From positions 1,036,001 through 1,100,000 of the forward strand of contig JADANN010000370.1 in the NCBI GenBank assembly GCA_018806985.1: a DNA stretch of 64,000 bases. Direction: 5' to 3'. The position numbers were made by a program, and so were the translations under genes. The notes under the pieces were generated by a model. It did not search any database. It saw only the letters and a list, made by a program, of their open reading frames with translations, and was not told the DNA's origin. Below, in pieces: positions 11,868 through 22,844 of the stretch. How positions within the stretch are numbered: position 1 is the stretch's first letter; each line of letters starts with the position of its first letter. The stretch comes from Angiostrongylus vasorum. Its lineage: Eukaryota > Nematoda > Chromadorea > Rhabditida > Metastrongylidae.

Positions 11868-11964
11868 TTATGTGGGTAATGAGTAGTCCTTCACATTTGA
11901 GTAATATCGATATTTGTTTAGGGTGATCTGCTGTAGGGTTATCCATGAGTCACTTTTGTTTCAG

Positions 11965-14900
11965 ATCGGCAGACGCGTTTGCCGTTGATGTCTGTTTCAG
12001 TATTGGCCAGTGAAATATCAAAGATGTTGGATCCGCTTGCACTTTCATGTGTTCCCGCTGGTCCGGCTGCTAATATTACTATAATATTTTATTTGTTTAG
12101 TGGAAACGATAACGAAGCAGGGTTGGAAAAAGGTCAGCTGATCATTTTCTTTTTTGCCTATTAAGTAGAACCCTATGTTTTATGCTTAATTTTCGATTTT
12201 AGGTATGTGATGAGAATGCTCGCAAACTTCGCAAACATGACCGTGAGAAGTGCGAGTGGAAAGTGAAATCGGGAAGGAAGAAGGAAGTGAAGGCTAGGAA
12301 GAATGAGGCGAGCTTTTTTAACAATGTCATGCTTTTTTGTAAATGATATCATATGTTTCATCGTTCCATACATGTCTAACTGTAGTGACGAGATTTATCA
12401 ATTTTGTGTGCTACTTGTTCAGCAGAAGCTGGAAGCGGATTTCGAAACAGAGATGATCGTACCCTTTGGGCAAATTGTGGATTTGTTGATGCTATTCTTA
12501 CGTCAACTGCAGCTCCACTGAAAGCTTCAGTTAATGAAGTATTATGGAGCGATAGGAAGCACGTAAGGGAAGAAAAGGTATGTTGCTTATGTGTTTACTC
12601 GTTTTTTATGTTATCATTTATATGTTTGAGTCAAACCACTTATATGTGGTCTACGATCGACATAGTTGTTCTGATATTTAACTCTTACTGGACAAAAACT
12701 TCCTACTATGTCTATCTAAAGGTAGGAGTAGGACAGATCTGTGACCCTAACGAGTTATCCAGCCTGTTCTTTGTCATTTTCATATTTTCAATGTCTTTGT
12801 TTACCATAATCTGAACTAGATTGATCTGAATGAGTCGCAAGGTACTTGCGTCTTGTAGTACACGTTAAATGTGATGGCATATGCTTTCTGTAAATAATGG
12901 GATAAATTAGTAGCTACGTATGTCTGAAATGTGAACTATGTGTGGGTCGTAGATGAATTTTGAATTGAGAAGTGTTCCTTTTATCGAAGTATTAGCGATT
13001 GCAATGCAACGATGAATCCTGTATGAGGACGACAGCGCGCCAGATCTTCAATCACCTCTCCTTGCTTGTGTTGCATCTATTGAACCTGACTATTTCATGT
13101 TTTTGATGTTGAGTGTGTTGTCGAAGAGGCAAAAATTGGAGTGTAACTTTTTTTCGGAGGACGAACTCGCTCTGTATACTGAAAATCCAGATGAGAAGGA
13201 GGAAAGCCAAAGCGAACATTCTTATTATGAACGTTATTTCTTGCTCGTTTATCTCTTTCGGTGCATGGAGCAACACTCCATCTATGGATCTTTATTAAGA
13301 TTTTTTTTTGTATCGAATAATAGTTCAAAGTATTCCTAAGTCGTTGTCATGTTTTCTTTTAGGCCTGGTGAAAACAGTTCCAAGCATTTATCGAAGTTTC
13401 GCATTCAGAAATAAAATCAGCCAACAACACCTGTCGTTCGTGCTTCATCCGACACTAAGTGGGAATCTGCTGTCGTCTTATCGTGAAGTATCTCTCTGAA
13501 TGGCAGCGATATAAGAGGTTTAGCCAGAGCTTACACATTTTTTGGATTTCATTCCACTGTTGTCTATTCATTATGCATTTGTAAAGACCAACTATGTATA
13601 TGTATATATAAATATGTACATATGTATATATATGTGTATCTGCACATATATATGTATATATAAATACATAGGTGTATGTATGTATGCATGCGTGAATTTG
13701 GTACTTTGATTTAATAAAGGCCAGAAAGTTCTATTGATTTCATTCGAACGATACCTTTGATGTTTTGTTTTCATTAAAGGTATTGTAGTAATCGTACAGG
13801 TATTTGCTGATATTTCTTTAGCAGTGGTAGTGCAATTTATGAAGAATATGCTGAGGTACAATATTTACTCGCGTTTAATTGAACGTAGAAAGTTTTGTGC
13901 TTTAACTATGAAAGCGAAGAATTGCCGCGGAGTTTCAGAATATTCGGATTTGGATCTGGTTGATGACGTTATAAATTGGTTATAAATAAAAGTGACTCCA
14001 GCACGTCATATACTATTCACAAGAAGATCTTCATTCTTCTTGGACTTTATAGGCTTTTTTTCCTTTTACGTTCATTTTTTCTTCTTTGTCGTGGTGTTTC
14101 ATGTTTTTTTCCTCTTATTTGATATCTGTATTGTTTTGTATTTTGTACTTTATTCTATTTATCTATATTTTGTACACCTCCCAACGGTCTACCCCTTATG
14201 GTACCTGGAAGATGTTCCTAGGCGTCGGGCTGCGAATGTACAGCGGGGGGATTCATCACTCGGCAGGGGCCTCTCATGCTGAGGAGGAGTCCAGCGTTTC
14301 GATCAGGATGTTCTGCTAAGAGTAAACCCATACCAGAATCCACCATCGTCCTAGTATCAAACTAGTCGCATTGTAGCAAATCTCCGTACGATCCACAAGT
14401 ACGGCCACTGCGTGTGGTGGTCACAACCTGGGAAAGACTTCGGCTAGGCTGACCTCTGGATTCCAGGGAACAACGATGGCTAAACCAACAAAACTCCGAA
14501 AAAAAATTGAAGATTATGTTAGCACCCGCAGAACCAGTGATGAGGAGCCACCCATGTAAGTAAGTAGGTAAGTATATTTAATATTAATTAGAGTTCATTT
14601 TTATTCCATTTTTTGGCCTATTTTACTATCTCATGTTTCACTTCATTCTATTTACTTTCTTATGGAGGTTCTGAACTAGAAAACTTTAAATGCAGCTAGT
14701 ACGGGAACTTGTCAGTATCTCAACAGCGACAATTATTACAAGTTTGCCAGCTGCTGCTCCAATGCGGTCGGGTTCGTGCTATTGCAAATCAGTTAGTGGT
14801 TTAACTTATCAACTTCGGCCATATGGGAAAATTGATTGCAGCATTCTAGGATTCGAGGAAGAAGTGAGAGATGAAGTCATTTCCATAACGATGCCGTTGT

Positions 14901-15431
14901 TTCCAAGGAAATCGGCTCACCTCACCCGGTTAGTACGGCTTTCTCAACCTTAACTTTTTTTTATTGTTTTCATCTGTTGTTTTGATGCTTACTACTTAAA
15001 TGGCATGCACATACTTGGTTTTCAGTTTATTGCAATCCAGCAATAATGACTGGGAAACTATTCGCAAGCACTTTCTTCACAAGCAGAAGCCGACATCAGT
15101 TTCAGAGTTGAAACGAAGGTAAAAACATACCTCAATACGTCAGGTGTTAGGTGTACTATTTAATTTCTAGCCATTCGATTAGTAATTTAAAACCACTTGC
15201 CGTTGTCGCAGTTTACGTTGTGATTTCAGTAGTTCTTCAATGATCTCGATCCACCTGCCGTCGGTGAGTTATTTTCTTTGGTACTGTGTTCAGTTTAGTA
15301 ATGCCTGGTACTTTACGTTCTCTGCACTTTATGTTAATAACATTAAGGAGGATTCAGATGTTTTGTCAGGCTTCGTGTTTCAGATCGTCACTGAATACTT
15401 TGCCATTGAGTCGGCGGATCACAGCCGCTAA
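11965..15431 (+). CDS. Unrecognised multi-exon gene, 3' portion with at least ten exons
   Basis: Exons 11965-12060, 12101-12132, 12203-12338, 12423-12577, 13028 to about 13266, 13363 to about 13398, 13822-13855, 14696-14928, 15026-15118, 15212-15263 and 15384-15431, stop TAA 15429-15431. Phases agree at every junction I could test; introns of 40-84 bases and TTTTAG/TTTCAG acceptors are typical of nematodes. The protein is mixed: a basic stretch (REKCEWKVKSGRKKEVKARK), an acidic stretch around NPDEKEESQSEHSYYERYF, and a C-terminal part including LTYQLRPYGKIDCSILGFEE. No transmembrane segment or recognised motif. The joins at about 13266 and 13398 are weakest (donors GTGCAT and GTTTCG). The true start probably lies upstream. 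The 13.9-14.7 kb intron hosts a family S insertion. Confidence 0.55.
13585..13695. repeat. TATG/TATA microsatellite in an intron
   Basis: Repeated TATATGTATATA-type units within the intron between 13398 and 13822. Confidence 0.85.
14173..14574 (+). repeat. Family S retroposon, copy 2
   Basis: Full-length alignment to the copies at 3553 and 30653: start CACCTCCCAACGGTCTACCC, GGAGTCCAGCGTTTCGATCA inside, and a tail ending GTAAGTAAGTAGGTAAG. It sits in sense orientation in an intron of the 11965-15431 gene. I see no clean target-site duplication. Confidence 0.75.
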
Positions 15432-16468
15432 ATGGGACAGAATGCAGTTGAGATCACAGATAAAATGCTAGAATAAGTTGCTGTGGCTTCGTTTTCTTTT
15501 GGTTATTTATGTCGGCATTACTAGGGTTACTGACAGACATCTTACCCAATGTTTTCCGGTAGCTCAATGAGCCCACCCTCTCTGGTCTTTGTGTGAAAAT
15601 GCCAGTGGAAAGCATCCTGCCTTACTAGAAGATGAGTGGAGACACTTGCCTCTCAGTTCTATTGACTTTACTTTTCAGTTTACCAAGGAATGTCATCGTC
15701 ACATTATGCTTTTGAGCAGGTGCATTTTCACCCACACGAGGTCAAGTGCATTAGATTCAATGCATTTTCTCTGCGGTTGTTTGTTTGGTTCTAGAGAGAT
15801 TTACCCTTTAGTTCTTGTGCTCAGTCCTAGCTCATCATTCAACGAAGATTTTGTGACAGATGATGTCTGTGAAGACCAATTTTCTGCACTTATAATTTGT
15901 TCCGTCTATGTTGTCTATGAGTTCCATGTTGTGATAGTGATAGGTCACATGTTTTTAAGATTTTTAGGTACTCGATTATTGTTTTGAGTTGGTCAACGGT
16001 TTAATTCTGCAGAGTCTAAGCATGACTGGAATTGAACTCGACTGATCCTTCGATGAACTTTGACTGGTTGATGATGGTGACACTTCTGAAGACATTGCTT
16101 GTGAGGAAGCATCTCCTGAATAGAACAGAGAATTTGCTAACTTTGCAGTCCGCTTTTTTCAACACCGTTCTTACTTCTTCGCTATTGTTTTCATTTTTCA
16201 TCGTGCTCTTCCTGTTCAGTGGTTGAAGTTTCTACAGAATGGTTATAAAAGCAGTAGAGACGCCGAGCACAATGTGACATGACATTTGAATCTTTCCTTT
16301 ACATAGCTGTCACAAATTTCTCTTCCCCATATTTAGGCACATGTCTCTTCTTTCACATAGTCACCCATGTTTTCTAGTTGCATGGGAGATCTATTGCTAC
16401 TACCTGGCCTAATCTTGGTTGACATCACGGCACAAATACAACGAAGTTATTGTTTATTTATTTTATTA
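15432..16468. other. Unresolved, possible upstream exons of the 17.2 kb gene
   Basis: Open stretches near 15563-15626 (LNEPTLSGLCVKMPVESILP) and 16072-16118 (acidic, DDGDTSEDIACEEASPE) look coding, but I could not chain them in phase to 17203. Confidence 0.25.
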
Positions 16469-16469
16469 G

Positions 16470-16768
16470 TGTCAATTTATTATTTACTGCCTACTCTTTT
16501 CAACGGCAGGTTATATTGCGAAATATAACTTCAATGATGCTGAGATATTTGCAAAACTCTGGACCACAGGTGTCTGCGGTGGGGAACGAACGCGTTATTG
16601 TCCTTTCCGGGGAGTAACGCGTTCACCACCACGCCATCAAGGTCCTTCGTTTCGCCTGTTTGTCAGCAAGTTCTACCGGTCTTTGCCATCAGCAATCACC
16701 CGTCGGTGGGATTGATCCGGGGAGCTCAAATCGGCAACGAGCCCAGTTAAGCTGAGGCTGTAGTTATA
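16470..16768 (-). repeat. SINE-H copy, left arm of a palindrome
   Basis: Nearly complete reverse-oriented copy from TTATTTACTGCCTACTC (tail) through GGGGAACGAACGCG (box B region) to CAGTTAAGCTGAGGCTGTAG (leader start). It is mirrored by 16835-17135. Confidence 0.85.
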
Positions 16769-16834
16769 ATCAAAATTAAAATTAAAATTGTTAATTAAAA
16801 AGAGTAGGCAGTAAATAATAAGTTTAAATTGTGT

Positions 16835-17135
16835 TTATAACTACAGCCTCAGCTTAATTGGGCTCATTGCCGATTTGGGCTCCCCAGATCAATCCCACCG
16901 ACGGGTGATTGCTGATGGCAGACATCGATAGATCTAGCTAAGAGACAGGCGAAACGAAGGACCCGCATGGTGTGGTGGTGAGCGCGCTACTCCCCGGAAA
17001 GGACAATAGCGCGTTCGTTCCCCACCGTAGACACCTGCGATTCGGAGTTTTGCAAATATCTCAGCATCATTAAAGTTATATTTCGCAATACACACCCTGC
17101 CGCTAAAAAAGAGTTGGCAGTAAATAATAAGCCAA
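16835..17135 (+). repeat. SINE-H copy, right arm of a palindrome
   Basis: Forward copy: CTACAGCCTCAGCTTAATTG leader, ATGGTGTGGTGGTGAGCGCG (box A-like), GCGCGTTCGTTCCCC (box B-like), ATATCTCAGCATCATTAAAG, and a terminal CTGCC...GGCAG stem-loop followed by TAAATAATAA. Leader ends face inward, separated by about 65 AT-rich bases that contain one more tail-like GTAGGCAGTAAATAATAAG. It lies just upstream of the exon at 17203. Confidence 0.85.
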
Positions 17136-17202
17136 AATTTATGATTATAGTTGTACAACGTCTCGTTATAGTGTATTATCTCTTTTGAAAGTACCTTTTA
17201 AG

Positions 17203-17504
17203 AAAATGATGCAAGGGGAGTTGCGATAGAGCACGAAGAGCTGGCTCAGTCCAATCTAGCCACCATGAATGTTAGAGTGAAGCGCCTTGATGAGTTCGTG
17301 TATAGCAAGAGGACTGTTGTGAAACAGGTGAGCGTGAATTTTATCATTAATGTGTCGTAGTATTCTGTGATAGTTTAATTATATCTAATTAGGAGGATTT
17401 TATTGGTTTGATAAAGACATTTATGGATTTTATGAAGCTATTTCCTGCAGGAATATCGTGAACTTATGCAGTGGGTGAACACAATGCCCAGTGATGACAA
17501 GTGA
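17203..17504 (+). CDS. Last two exons of an unrecognised gene
   Basis: Exons 17203-17327 and 17451-17504, stop TGA 17502-17504. Acceptor TTTTAAG, donor AAACAG/GTGAGC, then TTTCCTGCAG acceptor; the junction is phase 0. The encoded C-terminus is charged and helix-like: ELAQSNLATMNVRVKRLDEF, then EYRELMQWVNTMPSDDK at the end, which would suit a short coiled-coil tail. Entry to the first exon needs a phase 1 donor upstream, which I did not find, probably because the SINE-H palindrome occupies that intron. No family recognised. Confidence 0.5.
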
Positions 17505-17721
17505 GCAGTTTCCACGAGTCGTCATTTAGTGCTTAGCACTGGGGGCGGCGTCACGACGATGCTCAACGCGACTCCACGCTCAACTCAACACAACGCTCAA
17601 CGCTACCTCTAAGCCAATCTATTGGCCATCCTACCCAATATTCTTCTATTCTGATATTTCACTGTATCTGCCATCTCTACTTTCAAGCGACCAAGCATCG
17701 CTCAAGGAATTAAGCAACAGC

Positions 17722-18510
17722 TTGGACAACCTCACGAAGAGAAACCTACGTGCAAGTACGTTTATTTGCCATATGTCAAAACTAAAAAGGAAAAATATGT
17801 CGAACACCCTTTCCTCCCATCTGGACGCACTAATAAAGGCCATTAACCGCCTCAAGTCCTTATTTAACAAATACGACCAGGAGGTAAACTCTTCAGTAGA
17901 CATCCCTCCTAACAAACCTCAACGAACGGAATATCTCGTTGCACGAAAAGGCGGTATAAAACAAGCGACATCGGCCATTACAAAGGACCGAGATAGTCTC
18001 CAGGAAGCGCTGGACAATTACACTAAAGCGGCAGACAACTTCGAACTACAAACTCCAATACCAGAGGAACTAAAGGAAGGTATAAAACTAAACGTGAATA
18101 GGTCACTAGAACATCTCGATAAGGCAGAAGACTACCTCTCCAATCTTCTCGATCTGAAGAATAAACTAGACAGTACAACAGACAACGCTAAGAATGATTC
18201 ACATACCGCTCCACTGGTGACAAATCTACCGTCCATCCCTATCTCCAAATTCAGCGGAAATATATGGGAATGGGAAGCATTTTTGGGGGGGGCATTCGAG
18301 CACTCCGTCCATTCAACGCAGATGGACGACCATTTCAAAATGAACTATCTATTAAACTCTCTTCATGGGAAGGCTAGAACTTTCATCAACCAATATGAAA
18401 TTTCACGAGAATCCTATCCCATAGTCGTAGATCATCTAAAGGCCAAGTATGGCAACAAGCAAACCCTCATAAATCAATTATTGAGCAGACTACATAGCAC
18501 AAGCAAATAG
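17722..18510 (+). pseudogene. gag: BEL/Pao gag polyprotein fragment
   Basis: A 262-codon open frame. The first half is a helical region with KSLFNKYDQEVNSS. The second half carries the Pao gag signature: PISKFSGNIWEWEAFLGGAF, then MNYLLNSLHGKARTFINQYE, then LKAKYGNKQTLINQLLSRLH, as in the family DUF1759 core. The frame closes with TAG at 18508; homology continues in shifted frames to the CCHC knuckle at 18875-18916 (CFYCNKTGHLPIDC, spacing C-X2-C-X4-H-X4-C). The protein packages element RNA in particles. Here it is non-functional because its downstream part is frameshifted. Confidence 0.8.
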
Positions 18511-19269
18511 GGAGCGGCTAGAAGACCAATAAATATTGTGCGAAACTCTCCACTCGATAGTCTGCTAACTATAAATAAAGGTCATAAAGGAGAGCAAGTC
18601 GATAACATGTATCTTCAACAACAACTCCTGAAAAAGTTCACGGAAAAAATCCAACGACACGCGCAACGAGAAACAAGGCAATGCCGAATCAACGAAACAC
18701 CGAAAACGGAGGAACTCTTCCGAATAATCAACGACTACATAGCCCAAGAACTGACAATAGAAAGCCAACAAGGCAAATCTGCAGTATCAAGAAACCACCG
18801 CAACGATACGTCGATTAATGGTTCACTAGGAGAAACCACGAGTCATCAGCGAACACTCATAAAAACCTCAATCATGTTTCTATTGTAACAAGACAGGACA
18901 CTTACCAATCGACTGTACTACGATAAAGACAACAGGAAAGAGTAAAAAGTGATAAAAGATCGCGAACCCGAGAGTTACACCAGCATACTCACTGGCGGAA
19001 CTTTCGAAACGGAGCTAGTGAATTAGGAACAACATAACAAACTTTTATCGGCTCAGCGAACAATAGCCTATGTACTTATGTACATAAGCAAAATAACATC
19101 AAAGCTACGACCAGAGTTGAGAGAACGAATATGTCAGACCGTGCCAGAACTTAATACAACATCATCAGAACTTCACGTTACAGCATCAGAGTATAAAGCC
19201 GCACTCAAAATATTAGTTCGCAGTAACAACATGTTCACTTTATCTACCTCCCAGAAAGAACTATTACGA

Positions 19270-20045
19270 AGTTGAGTCCTTTTAAAGACAACGATGGAAC
19301 CATTCGCTGTAGAGGACGACAAGAACATGCGAATATGCCAATCGACACACGCCAACCTATGCTCATTATAGATAATACTAAAATGGCGGAAGTTATCGTA
19401 CACGACGCACACCTACCATTCCACTACAGCACAAGCCAAACAATGGCCAGAGTTAGACAAAAATTTTGGGTTGACAAATCAAGGAGCCTGGCAAGAAAAA
19501 TCATAAGACGCTGCGTACCCTGTCGAAAAATGATTAGCCTGCCATACAAATATCCAACAATGGAAGATCTGCCAGGTAGGCGGATGGTACGATCACACCC
19601 ATTCGAACATGTGGGAATAGATTACTTCGGCCCACTGTCAGTTAAGCGCGACGAAAACGTAAGAAAAATCTACGGGATAATCATCACATGTGCAACCACA
19701 AGACTGCTTCACCTCGAACAGGTGCACAACATGTCAACAAATGCACTACCATTAGCGCTCCGAAGATTCTTTGCGAGAAGAGGGGTACCCGCCAGTATCA
19801 CTTCGGACAACGCACCAAACTTCTCTCTAGGGGAACAAGTACTACAAACTGCCATCCGCCCAATTATAGAAGACTCTATGTTTGCAAAGACCGTGGCAAC
19901 AAAGGGAATTACGTGGAAGACAATAACACCTTATGCTCCGTGGCAGGGAGCATTTTATGAACGTCTCATAAAGTCCGTAAAACACACCCTTTACAAGGTC
20001 CTACAAAAGAAAGTCCCAACGGAGGTGGAGCTAGAAACGTTATAG
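19270..20045 (+). pseudogene. BEL/Pao integrase domain
   Basis: A 257-codon frame with an H2C2-type zinc region (HDAHLPFHYS...IIRRCVPCRK) and the integrase core: first Asp in HVGIDYFGPL, second in SITSDNAPNF, Glu in GAFYERLIKSV. All three catalytic acids are present. The frame ends at TAG 20043-20045. Pao-type sequence continues with stops: RPFTYIEEEP near 20075, DFIQRDMIISYPFE near 20131, and YNLRPRTP near 20650. With no RT this domain could act only in trans, if it were expressed. Confidence 0.8.
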
Positions 20046-20828
20046 TAGAAGTTGAACGAAGTCTTAATAACAGACCATTCACATATATCGAGGAGGAGCC
20101 CGATCATCTCGTAATACTATGACCTATTGACTTCATTCAACGTGACATGATAATCTCATACCCGTTTGAATCCATTAGAGAACATCACAATGATAAGGAC
20201 TACATCTCACCAGAAGAAGAGAGTAAACTCCGCACAATGCAAGAAGCCAAACTGGCCCTACTGTCTACTCACGAGTTAATAGAACACTACTGGGCTATCT
20301 AGAGCCAGCAGTTTCTCAAAAGTCTTCGAAAATCACACAAGGTCAACATCAATAACAAAAGAGGCACACCACGCATTCCAACCGTGGATTTAGTGGTCTT
20401 AATTCATTAGCCAGTTCAACCTCGGAATACACGGAAAATGGGCCGCATAATAAAAGTGCAACAATCAGAAAGTGGAGTAGTCAGAGAAGCGGAGGTCAGA
20501 TTACCCAACCAAAGAATCATTTGAAAACATGTTAACTTTTTAATCCCGTTAGAAATAGGAGAAACAGAAGAACAACAAGCGTCAGATACAGGAGGAAAGG
20601 ATCCTCCAAATGAAGACTCAAAAGAAGCAGAGCAAAACTTAACACACCGCTACAACCTCCGACCAAGAACACCTCACCATCTAGAGAAGAACAAAGGTCG
20701 AAAAAAAAGGCCCCAAAGAACACCGCCCACAAGAAAAGGAAAATGAAGTAACACCGACTGATCAAATAGACAAAAAAGCTACAACGCGTAGCAACCTAAC
20801 CACGTCTACTAAGAAAAGTTTCCAGCAC

Positions 20829-21050
20829 ATTATGCCACTCGCTCAACTCGCTTTGACTATAATGCTTCTAACAAGCATAGGGTGCCATGCATTTATAGCG
20901 TTATGAGTGCACAATGAGTGGAGTTAACATCACCGAGATAGATCGCACTTCCATCATTCCATGTAACCCAAATCCCGAAACAACAACACAAAGCCAAGCA
21001 GTTATCCAACTGATACAGATTGCAGAAAAACTCGACGTCTAGTAACACTG
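20829..21050 (+). pseudogene. Possible env-like ORF remnant of the BEL/Pao element
   Basis: After the pol segment, a hydrophobic leader (MPLAQLALTIMLLTS) is followed by GCHAFIAL and then a stop. Some nematode BEL elements carry an envelope-like third ORF here. The remainder is too broken to assign. This rests on position and the leader only. Confidence 0.3.
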
Positions 21051-21201
21051 TGCAAAGTTCGAATCAGGCGCCACATCCACTATTGAGGGATTAACAGCCA
21101 TACAAGCGAGGTAATGGAAGGAATAGCCGACTATATACATTCACTGCGTACGATACGCAGACGAAGTGGAGAGTTGTCATTTTTAATAAACATTTAGTAC
21201 A

Positions 21202-21900
21202 ATGGACTTCCTTGCTTCGTCCAGGTCGGCAATACCTTTAAGAACCTTTAGGAACCATCATCAACCACCAACTGTAGCCACACCGATAGATCAGAAGTTG
21301 ACCGGATATTATCTTATTCTCTTGTACCTCCTGATATTATCTTACCTGACATCTTATTCTTTTTACAAAGCCACTAAATTTTTTGGAGGTTTCGCATTTT
21401 ACTTAGAAAGTTCTGTCTATGAACAAGTGAGCAAAGAGGAACTATTTCACCTCGACTTGTTAAATGCTGGTTTCTAGGAGTTTTTTCCCTCTGATCGTTT
21501 TCGTGATTCCTTTTCCAGATTGCAATCAATAGTACTACGCAGGAACATTTGCGTTGTCACTGTAAAAGAATTGTAAATTTTAGGTAGGTCTTGCCAATTG
21601 TACTTCAGCGGCGCGTGTGGCGCTGCACAATTTCTGGTTGGCCAACAAGTGAGTTTTCAGGTCGTCGTACTTCTGTGGAACGCATCATTGGGAGAGTCAT
21701 TCATTCGTTCATTAAAAGGCGATCTGTTTCCAAAAGGTTTCCATATTTCTCAGATAATTCTCTTCGGTTGCAGAATCCGGTAACGCGAATGCATTTGCCT
21801 TTCTTAGAACGAGGGTGCCTTGACGGAACTCACGTAACGCCACAAGACAATGCAACGGGCTTAATTCTTTCCTGCAGATTACTGACAAGGTAGCTAATAC
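21202..21900 (+). other. Protein-like frames, gene structure unresolved
   Basis: 21202-21477 is a 91-codon frame with a hydrophobic LTGYYLILLYLLILSYLTSY segment. 21519-21583 is flanked by TTTTCCAG and AG/GTAGGT, encoding IAINSTTQEHLRCHCKRIVN. Further open sequence runs to 21893. The possible introns between these pieces are too short (12-23 bases), so I could not build a model. It may belong with the terminal exon at 22411-22575. Confidence 0.25.
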
Positions 21901-22410
21901 GGATTTTTACAGGATCGTCTCTAGGTTCTATTAAATTATTTACTTCTCAACTTTGTTTACAAATTTGTGTCCTTCCTCATACATTTCCCTAACCTCTCCA
22001 TTTTTTATAAGTCGTGTTGCAGTGTTGACCTTCAAATTTTAACTGTTATGCAATGTTAAAATAGGGACCTCCATGTTGTTCATTTATACCATTTTTTTTC
22101 AAACACGCTGAGCTACTTGCTTGGATACTTAGATGGCCCTTCTTTATTAGTAGTGCAAGACCATAGTACATCATCCATTCGTCTTGTTTTTGCGAGAAAC
22201 GTCGTCAGTGGTGGTAGTCCAGGTTGAACATGGTGAACGCTGCGGGATACATCTCTTTATCCAGAAACCGTTCCCAACTGCGAATGTAAATGGTTGATGT
22301 AAGTCAATAACGAGCCTGAGAATCGTTTACGTGGACGTCTAAGGAGATGCATGCATCGTTATGTAGTGCAGTCACGGTTCTTTTCGTCTTCCCTTTTATC
22401 TTTGGACAGA

Positions 22411-22575
22411 CCCATGTGCTGCGCAACCTATGTAAATCCTACTGAATTTTTAAGATGGGATAGATTGCGGCGACGTAAGCTACGTATTCCAGCTGTGAGT
22501 GCCTGTAACACTTCAGAAGAGATCGTGAAAGCGTTATCTCAGTACTGCTCAGAATACTCAAAGTGGTTGGAGTAG
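22411..22575 (+). CDS. Terminal exon of an unrecognised gene
   Basis: Acceptor CTTTGGACAG at 22401-22410. The exon then reads open for about 54 codons to TAG 22573-22575, ending ALSQYCSEYSKWLE. It contains NPTEFLRWDRLRRRKLRIPA. Cys-containing and charged, with no recognised domain. Upstream exons are presumably in 21.2-22.3 kb. Confidence 0.4.
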   Translation, partial: PMCCATYVNPTEFLRWDRLRRRKLRIPAVSACNTSEEIVKALSQYCSEYSKWLE

Positions 22576-22744
22576 TCAGACTACACTACTGCTGTATAAG
22601 GTCTCTAACAAATCGCTGGGTAGACCATTGAATGGAAAACGAAAGCGCTGAGTTTCGAACTGGTACACACTGAAAACTTGACGATGTCGTCACTAAAGTG
22701 AAGGTTTAACAGACGTTTGCCTTGCCATCAATATATATGCCCCT

Positions 22745-22844
22745 GTCGTTCCAGTGACTTCATTACCCAGTACTGTAAAGCTGTGAAGGCTGTGAATAGA
22801 TGTGAAAATATCTCAGCATCATTAAAGATGTGTCGATATTATCT
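22745..22844 (+). repeat. SINE-H tail remnant
   Basis: AAAATATCTCAGCATCATTAAAG matches the SINE-H tail and is then interrupted by RTE-B sequence. Confidence 0.4.

Larger units (their letters stand above)
17700..21100 (+). mobile_element. BEL/Pao LTR retrotransposon, internally deleted and decayed
   Basis: Order: gag (17722-18510), CCHC knuckle (18875-18916), a short RNase H/integrase-proximal piece (about 19060-19275), integrase (19270-20045), a Pao-type post-integrase segment (20045-20525), then an env-like start (20829 on). The aspartic protease and nearly all of the reverse transcriptase are missing between about 18940 and 19030, so it cannot be autonomous. Frames are also broken by several stops. 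I could not identify paired LTRs; 17510-17700 and 21100-21200 do not obviously match. It lies just 3' of the gene ending at 17504. Confidence 0.8.
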
